Assembly: GCA_019415435.1 (NCBI GenBank)
Contig: DXZE01000066.1
Coordinates: 1 to 6,370, forward strand
DNA from: Erysipelotrichaceae bacterium
GTDB lineage: Bacteria > Bacillota_I > Bacilli_A > Erysipelotrichales > Erysipelotrichaceae
Direction: 5' to 3'
Length of the DNA: 6,370 nt
Shown here: piece after piece, positions 1 to 5,866 of the stretch
Layout of the letters: each line of letters opens with the position of its first letter
Numbering within the stretch: position 1 is the first letter of the stretch
Program-made: the position numbers and the translations under genes
The notes under the pieces: model-generated
Seen by the model: only the letters and a program-made list of their open reading frames with translations
Told to the model about the DNA's origin: nothing
Databases searched by the model: none

Positions 1-40
1 AATTCATCCCACCACCTGTAGAGGTGGGGGATTTCTTGCT
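1..40 (+). mobile_element. IS200/IS605-type element end: tnpB/omega-RNA 3' hairpin (partial)
   Basis: Bases 6-17 and 22-32 form an 11-pair stem with a single bulged A (11) and a four-base loop (18-21), followed by ATTTCTTGC. A CATCCC-stem-GGGAT hairpin followed by TTTCTTGC is the layout I know from the right end of IS200/IS605/IS1341-type elements. There it lies just after tnpB and forms the 3' scaffold of the omega RNA, with the guide taken from the flanking DNA. If this is correct, the element lies left of the window, tnpB reads rightwards, and the flank from about base 40 would be the guide. The exact end and any tnpB gene cannot be seen. It could instead be an ordinary strong hairpin, but no T-run follows it on either strand as a terminator would need. 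Confidence 0.5.
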
Positions 41-138
41 CACGGCGTGTTAAAATATTCTCTTCCCGCAAGGCGATAATACTCTGCGCCCTGGTCAGAG
101 AATTCCTTAATGATATATGATCCTTGTAAAATATTCAT
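40..138 (-). CDS. Short reading frame (32 residues), possibly a gene start cut by the adjacent element
   Basis: This frame starts at ATG 138-136 and stops at TGA 42-40. Its start is preceded by CAGGAAAATC, which contains a good AGGAA ribosome binding site at normal distance. It begins 48 bases after the antiporter stop, in the same direction, so it could be the next gene of that operon. The peptide (MNILQGSYIIKEF at its start, with EYYRLAGREYF near its end) has a balanced, protein-like composition, with neither a signal nor a membrane segment. I do not recognise a family. The stop codon lies where the IS605-type hairpin begins, so the frame may be the N-terminal piece of a longer gene interrupted by that element. 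It may also be a genuine small protein or a chance frame. Confidence 0.4.
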   Translation of the reverse strand: MNILQGSYIIKEFSDQGAEYYRLAGREYFNTP

Positions 139-186
139 GATTTTCCTGGGTAAGTATACACTCTTATGGCAAATCAAGAGTACATT

Positions 187-1374
187 CTATGCAATAGAAT
201 CTTTATGAAGACACTTTGCATATAAGGCATCCATGCCAAAAGCTCCTATAGGAGCAGTAATTAATATGGATATGACTGCCATCGTCAATACTGTATTCCC
301 GCAGGATAAACCCATTGCTAAAGGAATACCTCCTATCGCAGCCTGTACAGTTGCCTTTGGAAGTTCACTGACCAGACAGAAAAGCTGTTCTTTCTTATTT
401 AAACCTGTATGAATAATGGATAGATACGCACCTGCTTCACGGAAAATCAATCCAATAAATAACATGGCTATCATACCTAAACCAGCCTGACTGACGTAGC
501 TGATCTGAACACTGGCACCTACTAATACAAAAAGGAATATCTCTGCGGCTACCCATAGCTTGGAGAAGCGTACAGATAACCGTTTTGCCTGTATTGGTGT
601 GAGATGGTTCATGGTAATTCCCATTGTCATGACCGCAAGTAATCCACTGATAGCAATCACACCATCCAATTCATCTTCCAGCCAATACAGCAGCATCCCT
701 ACTGTCAGTAATATTGTTAATTTCAAAGAATCACGGATATGTACTTTCTTAAACCAGATGGATAGTATCCATCCAATTCCAATACCTAGTACAATTCCAA
801 GAATGATAGATTCGGGTATCTGTAAGAAACTCATCGCATTCACACTGCCGCCAGCTTCCAATCTTAATAAAGCAGTAAAGATAACAATTACATATACATC
901 ATCTGCACTTGCTCCGGCAATAAGCATCTGCGGAATACCTTTCTTTACTCCATAGCCTTCATCAATATATTTACTTAGTCTTGGTACTGTAACTGCTGGT
1001 GATACAGCTCCCATAACAGCACCAAGAATACCAGCCTGTAATGTTGTGACATGCATCAGTGATGATGCAAACAGCAGAAAGCCAGTTATTTCAAATGTCG
1101 CAGGAAGAAAGCATAACAATACAGCTGGTCTTCCAATTCTCTTTAAATCATTGATATCCAGAGTTAATCCGGCTTTGGCAATGATGATAATCAAGGCAAT
1201 CTTTCTTAAGTCTCCGGATATGTTTAATACAGTTGGATCCAATAAGTTCAAAACATATGGTCCAATAACAATTCCTGCGGCAATCATGCCGACAATGTAA
1301 GGAAGATGAAGCTTTGATGCCAGCCATCCGAAAGCCAACCCTCCCAGAATGATAATCGATAAACTGAATAACAT
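187..1374 (-). CDS. NHA/SLC9B-type cation:proton antiporter (CPA2 family), fluoride-riboswitch controlled
   Basis: This is an integral membrane antiporter of 395 residues that should exchange Na+ or another cation for protons. Hydrophobic segments run through the whole chain. The family signatures are visible: the SPAV stretch of the crossed helix (125-128), the paired aspartates of the ion site (GASADDV, D158 and D159), an arginine in FREAGAY (R312), LPKATVQAAIG (338-348) and ILITAPIGA (370-378). These closely resemble animal NHA2/SLC9B sequences as I remember them, and the double aspartate points to the electrogenic CPA2 class. I chose ATG 1374 because AGGA sits six bases upstream. The frame stays open to 1425, but that extension would run through the riboswitch terminator. 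The gene has its own promoter and a fluoride riboswitch. Its role in fluoride tolerance, whether direct export or pH and sodium balance, is inferred. Confidence 0.9.
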   Translation of the reverse strand: MLFSLSIIILGGLAFGWLASKLHLPYIVGMIAAGIVIGPYVLNLLDPTVLNISGDLRKIALIIIIAKAGLTLDINDLKRIGRPAVLLCFLPATFEITGFLLFASSLMHVTTLQAGILGAVMGAVSPAVTVPRLSKYIDEGYGVKKGIPQMLIAGASADDVYVIVIFTALLRLEAGGSVNAMSFLQIPESIILGIVLGIGIGWILSIWFKKVHIRDSLKLTILLTVGMLLYWLEDELDGVIAISGLLAVMTMGITMNHLTPIQAKRLSVRFSKLWVAAEIFLFVLVGASVQISYVSQAGLGMIAMLFIGLIFREAGAYLSIIHTGLNKKEQLFCLVSELPKATVQAAIGGIPLAMGLSCGNTVLTMAVISILITAPIGAFGMDALYAKCLHKDSIA

Positions 1375-1404
1375 ATTCTTTCCTTTCTTCACGGAAAACA
1401 AAAA

Positions 1405-1447
1405 CTGATGTCTTCCGCAATGCAAAAAGCATTACAGAAGTCATCAG
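1405..1447 (-). terminator. Intrinsic terminator of the fluoride riboswitch expression platform
   Basis: Read on the minus strand, CTGATG (1447-1442) pairs with CATCAG (1410-1405). After one A-A mismatch, a further 12 pairs, two of them G-U, form between 1440-1429 and 1423-1412. The loop is five T and the stem is followed at once by TTTTTGTTTT (1404-1395). This is a strong rho-independent terminator. Its outer strand uses the CTGATG bases that close the fluoride aptamer, so aptamer and terminator exclude each other. It also lies downstream of the iron genes, and I see no other terminator for them. Confidence 0.9.
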
Positions 1448-1490
1448 CTGTTTCAGCGGTTTGGATTACTCTCAGGGAGACTTCATTCCC
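1435..1490 (-). promoter_or_regulatory. Fluoride riboswitch (crcB motif) aptamer
   Basis: The minus-strand RNA shows the crcB architecture. GGGA (1490-1487) pairs with TCCC (1478-1475). Between them GAAGTC (1484-1479) can pair with the distal GACTTC (1442-1437). A linker leads to AAACCGCTG (1462-1454), AAA, then CAGCTGATGACTTCTG (1450-1435), in which GCTG/CAGC forms the third helix. The conserved AAACCGCTG and CAGCTGATG blocks and their order match the fluoride aptamers I recall from Pseudomonas syringae and Thermotoga petrophila. Fluoride binding should stabilise this fold, block the overlapping terminator and switch the antiporter on. The predicted transcript starts at almost the first aptamer base. 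Confidence 0.92.
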
Positions 1491-1497
1491 AGCAATA

Positions 1498-1525
1498 ATC
1501 ATACGCCCGAATCATAAATCGTCAA
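1498..1525 (-). promoter_or_regulatory. Sigma-A-type promoter for the riboswitch-antiporter unit
   Basis: A -35 TTGACG (1525-1520) and a -10 TATGAT (1503-1498) are separated by 16 bases on the minus strand. Each differs from consensus at one position. The expected start of transcription, near 1491-1490, coincides with the 5' end of the fluoride aptamer, which supports both calls. The promoter begins 21 bases after the stop codon of the heavy-metal-domain gene, so the antiporter is an independent unit. Confidence 0.8.
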
Positions 1526-1546
1526 TAATTTTCAGGATGTCTTACT

Positions 1547-1906
1547 TCATACCTTTTCAATTTCCGCATCATATCCGATTCTTACCGGTATAGCCGTAAG
1601 CATTTCATCGGATAACTCTTTTTTCATATAAACGACTGCTTTTTTCTTCTTAAGGCTGACCTTTGCATAGCAACCCTTTTCAGCATATGCATTCTCTACT
1701 CTCTTTACACAATTATCACAATGCATGCCATCTATATGTACTTTCCTGGAATACGGATAATCATTGATATTCTCATCTGTCTTTTCACGAACTACCTTAT
1801 TGTCATCTCCGGTATCACAGCATCCTTTTGTGACTCTTTTACGTAAAGAAATGATGCCAGTAACCATAAGAACAGCAACTACAGCAACAATAATGACCGC
1901 AAGCAT
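1547..1906 (-). CDS. FeoB-associated small membrane protein with C-terminal heavy-metal (HMA) domain
   Basis: This 119-residue protein has one N-terminal membrane helix (about 2-20), a basic stretch, a Cys pair (C29-C30), a hydrophilic linker (about 31-53) and a ferredoxin-like HMA domain (about 54-117) with the metal-binding motif GMHCDNC (C63, C66). The N-terminal half resembles the short Cys-containing FeoB-associated proteins often encoded next to feoB. The HMA domain normally binds Cu+ or other soft metals in chaperones and P-type ATPases. The gene starts nine bases after the FeoAB stop, and its GAGGAG ribosome binding site overlaps that TGA, so the two are translationally close. It probably acts at the membrane with FeoB, for example in metal handling after import. 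That role is inferred, and the transported metal is not shown by the sequence. Confidence 0.82.
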   Translation of the reverse strand: MLAVIIVAVVAVLMVTGIISLRKRVTKGCCDTGDDNKVVREKTDENINDYPYSRKVHIDGMHCDNCVKRVENAYAEKGCYAKVSLKKKKAVVYMKKELSDEMLTAIPVRIGYDAEIEKV

Positions 1907-1915
1907 ACTTACTCC

Positions 1916-4288
1916 TCAGAAAGCAAGAACAATCAGATGTGCAATAAATGCCGCAATCCATGCTATAACACACTGGAATACAACTGTTCCAGCCGCATAG
2001 CGTGTTCCAAGTTCTCTTTTAATAGACGCAATTGCCGCAACACATGGTGTATATAACAGGCAGAAAACAAGTAATACAAACGATGTTGCAGGTGTTAATA
2101 CCCTTGTAAGAGAAGCTGGTGTAAACAGGATACGCAGTGTAGATACTACACTTTCCTTTGCCATAAAGCCTGAAATCAAGGCAGTAGAGATTCTCCAGTC
2201 TGCAAATCCTAATGGACGGAAGATTGGAGTAATCCATCCGGCTATGATTGCCAGTAAGCTTGTTGAAGCAGCAGTTGTGTACTGCAGTTGTGGTGTGAAG
2301 TGCTCCAGGAACCATATAGCAATCGTAGCCACGAAGATTACGGTAAATGCCTTGGTAATGAAGTCCTTGGCCTTCTCCCATAATAACTGTCCTACACTCT
2401 TTGCACTAGGCATTCTGTAGTTTGGAAGCTCCATGACAAACGGAACTGCTTCTCCTTTAAATACAGTATTCTTTGTTAATAATGCCATAAGAATACCTGT
2501 CACAATACCGATCAGATACAGAGAAATCATGACTAATGCACCATGTCCCGGGAAGAAGGCTGCTGTAAAGAAAGCATACATTGGCAACTTGGCAGAACAT
2601 GACATAAATGGAATCATCATGATTGTCATCTTACGGTCACGTTCTGAAGGTAATGTTCTGCCAGACATAACCGCAGGAACAGAACATCCGAATCCTATCA
2701 GCATCGGAACCATAGACCTTCCGGATAAACCTATCTTTCTTAACAGTTTATCCATGACAAAGGCAATTCTTGCCATATAACCTGTATCTTCCAGTAAAGA
2801 AAGGAAGAAGAACAAGACAACAATGATAGGCAAGAAGCTTAATACACTGCCTACGCCATTAAAGATACCATCTATAACTAACGATTGAATTGCCGGATTT
2901 ACATTGGCTGCTTTCATTCCGGCAGCACATACATTTCCAAGCCAGTCAATTCCACTGGCCAATAAATCCTGTAAGAAAGGACCGATCAGATTAAATGTCA
3001 GCCAGAATATCAGTCCCATAATCAGGATAAAGGAAGGTATAGCTGTATATTTACCTGTTAATATCTTATCGATCTTACGGCTGCGTTCTCTTTCCTTTGA
3101 TTCATGCGGCCTGATAACTGTATCCTGTACAACTTTATTAATAAAGCTGAAACGTGTTTCTGCTATCGCAGCCGCATGATCCAGACCACTTTCCGTTTCC
3201 ATTTGTCTGGTAATATGGCCAAGCATATCTTTTTCGTTTTCATCTAAGGCAAGAGACTTCAGAATTCTTTCATCCCCTTCAAGAACCTTGACTGCCGCAA
3301 AGCGCACAGGAATACCTGCCTCTTCCGCATGATCTTCTATTAAACTCATGACACCATGAATGGCACGATGCACAGCTCCACCATGATCATCTTTGGAACA
3401 GAAGTCTCTTGGTTCTGGTTTCTCCTGATACTTTGCCACATGAACGGCATGACGTATTAATTCATCAATACCTTCATTCTTAGCGGCAGAAATAGGAATT
3501 ACAGGAACACCTAATTCTTCCTCTATCTCATTGATTAAAACAGAACCGCCATTACCCTGTACTTCATCCATCATGTTCAGGGCAACGACCATCGGGACAT
3601 CCAGATCCAGTAACTGAAGTGTAAGATACAGATTTCTTTCTATATTTGTCGCATCAACGATATTAATAATACCTGTAGGTTTTTCATTCAGAATAAACTG
3701 ACGCGATACAATCTCTTCACTTGTATAAGGAGACATAGAATAAATACCAGGAAGATCTGTTACTTCTGTATTTTTATATCCACGGATTGATCCACTCTTG
3801 CGGTCTACGGTAACACCCGGGAAATTACCAACATGCTGGCTGGAACCAGTCAGCTGGTTAAACAGAGTTGTTTTACCAGAGTTCTGATTTCCGGCTAAAG
3901 CAAATGTTAACTTTGTATCATCCGGCAAAGGATGTTCGGTTTTCTTATCATGGAATCTTCCACCTTCACCAAGCCCCGGATGTTCCTTGTCTTCATTGAG
4001 ACGCTTACGCTTCTGTTCTTCCTGTGCTTCATCCTTCTTTTCTAACTCTGCGATTTCTTTATCATTCAGTTTACGGCAGTCTATTTGTGATGCTTCATTC
4101 AGGCGCAATGTCAGTTCGTATCCATTTACTCTTAACTCTAACGGATCTCCCATAGGTGCAAACTTTACTAAGGTAACCTTTACACCAGGAATTAATCCCA
4201 TATCAAGAAAATGCTGGCGAAGAGCTCCTTCTCCACCAACCTTTGTTACTACTGCACTCTCACCTGTCTTCAGATCTCTGATTGTCAT
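1916..4288 (-). CDS. feoB: Ferrous iron transporter, FeoA-FeoB fusion
   Basis: This 790-residue protein imports Fe2+ across the cytoplasmic membrane. Residues 1-73 form a FeoA (SH3-like) domain. A charged linker (about 74-124) leads to the GTPase domain with G1 GNQNSGKT (133-140), a G2 threonine in GVT (T160), G3 DLPG (178-181), G4 NMMD (238-241) and a G5 SAAK (267-270). A helical inhibitor-like region (about 300-400) follows. The membrane part (about 414-790) carries both gate motifs, GCSVPA (534-539, C535) and SCSAKLP (563-569, C564), and a conserved-looking C749. FeoA and FeoB are usually separate proteins, so this is a fusion. No motif is missing. ATG 4288 is preceded by GGAGG nine bases away. 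It heads an operon with the HMA-domain gene, and upstream palindromes suggest metal-dependent control. Confidence 0.96.
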   Translation of the reverse strand: MTIRDLKTGESAVVTKVGGEGALRQHFLDMGLIPGVKVTLVKFAPMGDPLELRVNGYELTLRLNEASQIDCRKLNDKEIAELEKKDEAQEEQKRKRLNEDKEHPGLGEGGRFHDKKTEHPLPDDTKLTFALAGNQNSGKTTLFNQLTGSSQHVGNFPGVTVDRKSGSIRGYKNTEVTDLPGIYSMSPYTSEEIVSRQFILNEKPTGIINIVDATNIERNLYLTLQLLDLDVPMVVALNMMDEVQGNGGSVLINEIEEELGVPVIPISAAKNEGIDELIRHAVHVAKYQEKPEPRDFCSKDDHGGAVHRAIHGVMSLIEDHAEEAGIPVRFAAVKVLEGDERILKSLALDENEKDMLGHITRQMETESGLDHAAAIAETRFSFINKVVQDTVIRPHESKERERSRKIDKILTGKYTAIPSFILIMGLIFWLTFNLIGPFLQDLLASGIDWLGNVCAAGMKAANVNPAIQSLVIDGIFNGVGSVLSFLPIIVVLFFFLSLLEDTGYMARIAFVMDKLLRKIGLSGRSMVPMLIGFGCSVPAVMSGRTLPSERDRKMTIMMIPFMSCSAKLPMYAFFTAAFFPGHGALVMISLYLIGIVTGILMALLTKNTVFKGEAVPFVMELPNYRMPSAKSVGQLLWEKAKDFITKAFTVIFVATIAIWFLEHFTPQLQYTTAASTSLLAIIAGWITPIFRPLGFADWRISTALISGFMAKESVVSTLRILFTPASLTRVLTPATSFVLLVFCLLYTPCVAAIASIKRELGTRYAAGTVVFQCVIAWIAAFIAHLIVLAF

Positions 4289-4334
4289 AATAACTTTCCT
4301 CCAGATCTATCCTGTAGTCAGTGTAAACTAACTT

Positions 4335-4347
4335 TGCTAGATTAGCA
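4335..4347. promoter_or_regulatory. Short palindrome over the feoAB -10 (candidate operator)
   Basis: TGCTA-GAT-TAGCA is a perfect five-base inverted repeat with a three-base centre. On the minus strand it covers the extended -10 of the proposed feoAB promoter, where a bound repressor would block RNA polymerase. Iron regulators of the Fur and DtxR families act at such places, but the sequence is not a clear match to either consensus. Confidence 0.35.
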
Positions 4348-4367
4348 TATAGTTATTTTACATTCAA
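4339..4367 (-). promoter_or_regulatory. Candidate promoter of feoAB
   Basis: On the minus strand TTGAAT (4367-4362) and TAATCT (4344-4339) are spaced by 17 bases. The -10 is preceded by TGC, which makes an extended -10. The start codon of feoAB lies about 50 bases downstream, leaving a short leader with GGAGG. Spacing and the extended element support the call, although the hexamers are only moderate matches. Confidence 0.55.
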
Positions 4368-4380
4368 TAGATATAACTAT
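4349..4380. promoter_or_regulatory. Inverted repeat flanking the feoAB -35 (candidate operator)
   Basis: ATAGTTAT (4349-4356) and ATAACTAT (4373-4380) are a perfect eight-base inverted repeat with a 16-base spacer that contains the proposed -35 hexamer. The centre-to-centre spacing is 24 bases, a little over two helical turns, which suits a dimer of dimers. The repeat is AT-rich, so chance is possible. It sits in the region shared with the divergent transposase-like gene and could affect both. Confidence 0.4.
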
Positions 4381-4450
4381 CGATTCCTACACTTCGCAAA
4401 TTAATATTTTTATTACGATAAGTAATTATACCCTTTAAGGTATATTTTAA

Positions 4451-5119
4451 ATGCAAATATTATCTTTATACCCGAAAGGTGGTAATTATACGTCTGTAAC
4501 TACTAGAAAACCTAAGAAACCTTCTATGATTGAATTCACTCATAAATTTGCCAATGATGAAGAGGCATGTCTTAAATTCTTCTTCTCTTCCAACAAAGGT
4601 ATGAGTGGAATAGAGATGAGCAGTGCTTTGGATGTGAACTACAAGACAGCGTTACTTCTTTGCCGGAAATGCAGAGCCCTGATGGCTTCCTCTGATTCTG
4701 GAAGAATACTGGATTCCAGGTTTTATGAAGCAGATACAGCCTATATTGGATCTGCATCCAGCACAACAGGAAAAACAGGAAATAGTATAGAGAAACTGCC
4801 ATTTATGGCAATTCTGTCTAGCGGAGAAGAGAAAAGATATCCACATTACATCAAGCTGAATCCAATACCAGAGGACAACAGTGAAATGACAGATAAGTTT
4901 CTAAGTAAACCCATGGTTCTTTCTAAAGACAGAGTTTTGAATACAGATGGCAAGACTGCCTTTAATGTTCTGGAAGACAGAATCAATCACAGATATGCAG
5001 GAAAAGGCCTGATAGCAAAGATACAGAAGTATATTTATCAATCGTCACCTGTTCTTAAGAAAGCAATTATCAGATCATTGGACTTAGTCAGGGGTTATTT
5101 CAACCCTGACTTTGCCTGA
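4451..5119 (+). pseudogene. IS1595-family transposase remnant, open frame without zinc ribbon or C-terminal end
   Basis: The 222-residue product aligns by eye with IS1595 (ISXO2-like) transposases. Residues 27-46 look like the conserved N-terminal start (EFTHKFANDEEACLKFF). The usual CxxC zinc ribbon is absent, and the chain runs straight into the helix-turn-helix stretch (51-78, with VNYKTALLLCRKCRALM). The DDE-type core is recognisable: D95 in EADTAYIG, where intact members read close to VDETYIGG, and D166 in NTDGKTAF. The last catalytic region (HTN/VFSNLK-like) is missing. The start at 4451 has only a weak AAGG ten bases upstream. No terminal inverted repeats or target duplication were found. 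It diverges from feoAB. An open frame after such losses suggests either recent decay or an adopted DNA-binding role. Transposition is very unlikely. Confidence 0.65.
5087..5110 (+). other. Hairpin at the 3' end of the transposase-like frame
   Basis: GTCAGGG (5087-5093) pairs with CCCTGAC (5104-5110), with a bulged G (5094), two more T-A pairs and a five-base loop. It lies within the last codons of the frame and is followed by TTTGCC, too short a T-run for a clear terminator. It may be a weak terminator, or a remnant of the element end. Confidence 0.35.
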
Positions 5120-5185
5120 CATGTGTCTGATAGTCTATTAGATTATTATTCAAACTCAAGTCTCTATAAAGAAAGCCACGTAATA

Positions 5186-5209
5186 TGTGTAGCGTCTACA
5201 CACCTTTTT
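5186..5209 (+). terminator. Intrinsic terminator downstream of the transposase-like frame
   Basis: TGTGTAG (5186-5192) pairs perfectly with CTACACA (5196-5202) around a three-base CGT loop. CC and five T follow, then CTTGATTTT. This is a plausible plus-strand rho-independent terminator 67 bases after the transposase-like stop codon. On the minus strand no T-run follows, so it should not stop the Rrf2 transcript. Confidence 0.65.
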
Positions 5210-5259
5210 CTTGATTTTATCACTCATCTGAATCACGTTGATCTATATCGCACGCAAAG

Positions 5260-5278
5260 TGTACTCAAAATGTACTCA
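5260..5278. repeat. Tandem TGTACTCA direct repeat
   Basis: TGTACTCA occurs at 5260-5267 and again at 5271-5278, eleven bases apart, about one helical turn, with AAA between. Closely spaced direct repeats of this size can be binding sites for a recombinase or regulator, and similar pairs occur beside integrase genes. No integrase is in the window, so the role is unknown. Confidence 0.4.
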
Positions 5279-5342
5279 CGCATTATTGGAATCAGTCACC
5301 TTCCCGCTTGCATAAAAGCACCTGCCTGATTTTTTATCCCAT

Positions 5343-5392
5343 CGAATTCGAGGTGGTTAAAATGATCATAATGAAGACTGGCCAATAATTCA
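5343..5392. mobile_element. Possible IS21-type end remnant
   Basis: GGTGGTTAAAATGA (from 5352) and ACTGGCCAATAATT (from 5377) are imperfect repeats 25 bases apart sharing TGG--AA-A. IS21-family ends carry several copies of TGGTCAAAA-like repeats, and this resembles a decayed copy. No istA or istB is present, and the stretch lies at the composition boundary. The match is from memory and weak. It could also be ordinary intergenic sequence. Confidence 0.28.
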
Positions 5393-5398
5393 CGATAA

Positions 5399-5842
5399 TC
5401 AATGACATCCTGCCTTCTCTATCTCTCTGTAAAGATCAGAAATCACATCGCTGAGCTTATGTTTTTTGAGGCTCTCTTCAAAATCTTTCTGCACATCCTG
5501 TAATTTGTCATACATCGCTGCGTGGATATTCCGACCAACCGGACAGAGAGGATTCGGATTCTCATGGAAATGAAAGAGATCTTCCTTATTCTTCTCTACA
5601 GCTTCATAAACGTCATAAAACGTGATCTGGTCAAGAGGTCTTGTGATGGCGATGCCGCCCGGCCCCCTCTTGATTTCAATCAGCCCGGCATTCCTGAGGT
5701 CAGACATGAGATTCCGGATGATCACTGGATTGCTCCCGATGCTGGACGCAAGAAAGTCACTGGTCACCTTCTCCTCTTTGCCGAAATATTCCACTGCCGC
5801 CAAAATGTGTATCGCTATCGTAAATTTGGTTGATATCTGCAT
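5399..5842 (-). CDS. Rrf2-family transcriptional regulator (single-cysteine, YwnA-like)
   Basis: This 147-residue dimeric DNA-binding protein has an N-terminal winged helix: MQISTKFTIAIHILA at the start, a helix-turn-helix at about 26-55 and the wing RGPGGIAITRP (59-69). A dimerisation helix follows, and the C-terminal part contains NPLCPVGRNI (97-106). The Fe-S sensors IscR and NsrR have three clustered cysteines. Here only C100 and the near-terminal C146 are present, so a classic Fe-S cluster is unlikely, and the protein fits the YwnA-like branch, whose signals are mostly unknown. ATG 5842 has AAGGA nine bases upstream. An earlier ATG in the leader is out of frame. It follows the flavin/Fe-S gene by 24 bases in the same direction, so it probably controls that operon, itself included. 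Its GC content and codon choice differ from the genes left of 5340. Confidence 0.9.
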   Translation of the reverse strand: MQISTKFTIAIHILAAVEYFGKEEKVTSDFLASSIGSNPVIIRNLMSDLRNAGLIEIKRGPGGIAITRPLDQITFYDVYEAVEKNKEDLFHFHENPNPLCPVGRNIHAAMYDKLQDVQKDFEESLKKHKLSDVISDLYREIEKAGCH

Positions 5843-5866
5843 AAAGCATTTTCCTTCTATTGTAAA

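Larger units (their letters stand above)
5120..5398. other. Intergenic stretch without a convincing gene, between mobile remnant and redox operon
   Basis: These 279 bases separate the plus-strand transposase remnant from the minus-strand Rrf2 gene. They hold one good plus-strand terminator, a TGTACTCA tandem pair, a T-run after an AATCAG/CTGATT pair (5290-5295 and 5326-5331) and an IS21-like end near the right edge. Base composition shifts towards higher GC at about 5400. No tRNA fold was seen. The open frame 5123-5329 starts with GTG, has no ribosome binding site and spans the terminator, so I do not call it. Confidence 0.6.

Noticed and set aside
51..136. TAAAATATTC repeated at 51-60 and 127-136
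   Set aside because: It is only ten AT-rich bases with no supporting structure and is likely chance.
184..200. Perfect ATTCTAT-GCA-ATAGAAT hairpin over the antiporter stop codon
   Set aside because: It is AT-rich with no T-run after it on the minus strand, so it is not a convincing terminator.
560..955. Plus-strand open frame inside the antiporter
   Set aside because: It is antisense to a strongly conserved membrane protein and has no ribosome binding site or recognisable family.
1375..1425. Upstream extension of the antiporter frame to an earlier ATG
   Set aside because: It would translate through the riboswitch terminator stem and T-run. The ATG at 1374 has a good AGGA site.
2019..2381. 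Minus-strand frame inside FeoB in another phase
   Set aside because: FeoB is clear in the main phase, and this one shows no domain.
3987..4331. Plus-strand frame opposite the FeoA domain
   Set aside because: Its serine- and phenylalanine-rich composition is typical of antisense shadow, and it spans the feoAB promoter region.
5123..5329. 68-codon plus-strand frame after the transposase remnant
   Set aside because: It has a GTG start without a ribosome binding site, runs across a good terminator and has no family resemblance.
5290..5336. AATCAG/CTGATT pair followed by seven T
   Set aside because: The loop of 30 bases is too long and the inner pairing too weak for a reliable terminator call.
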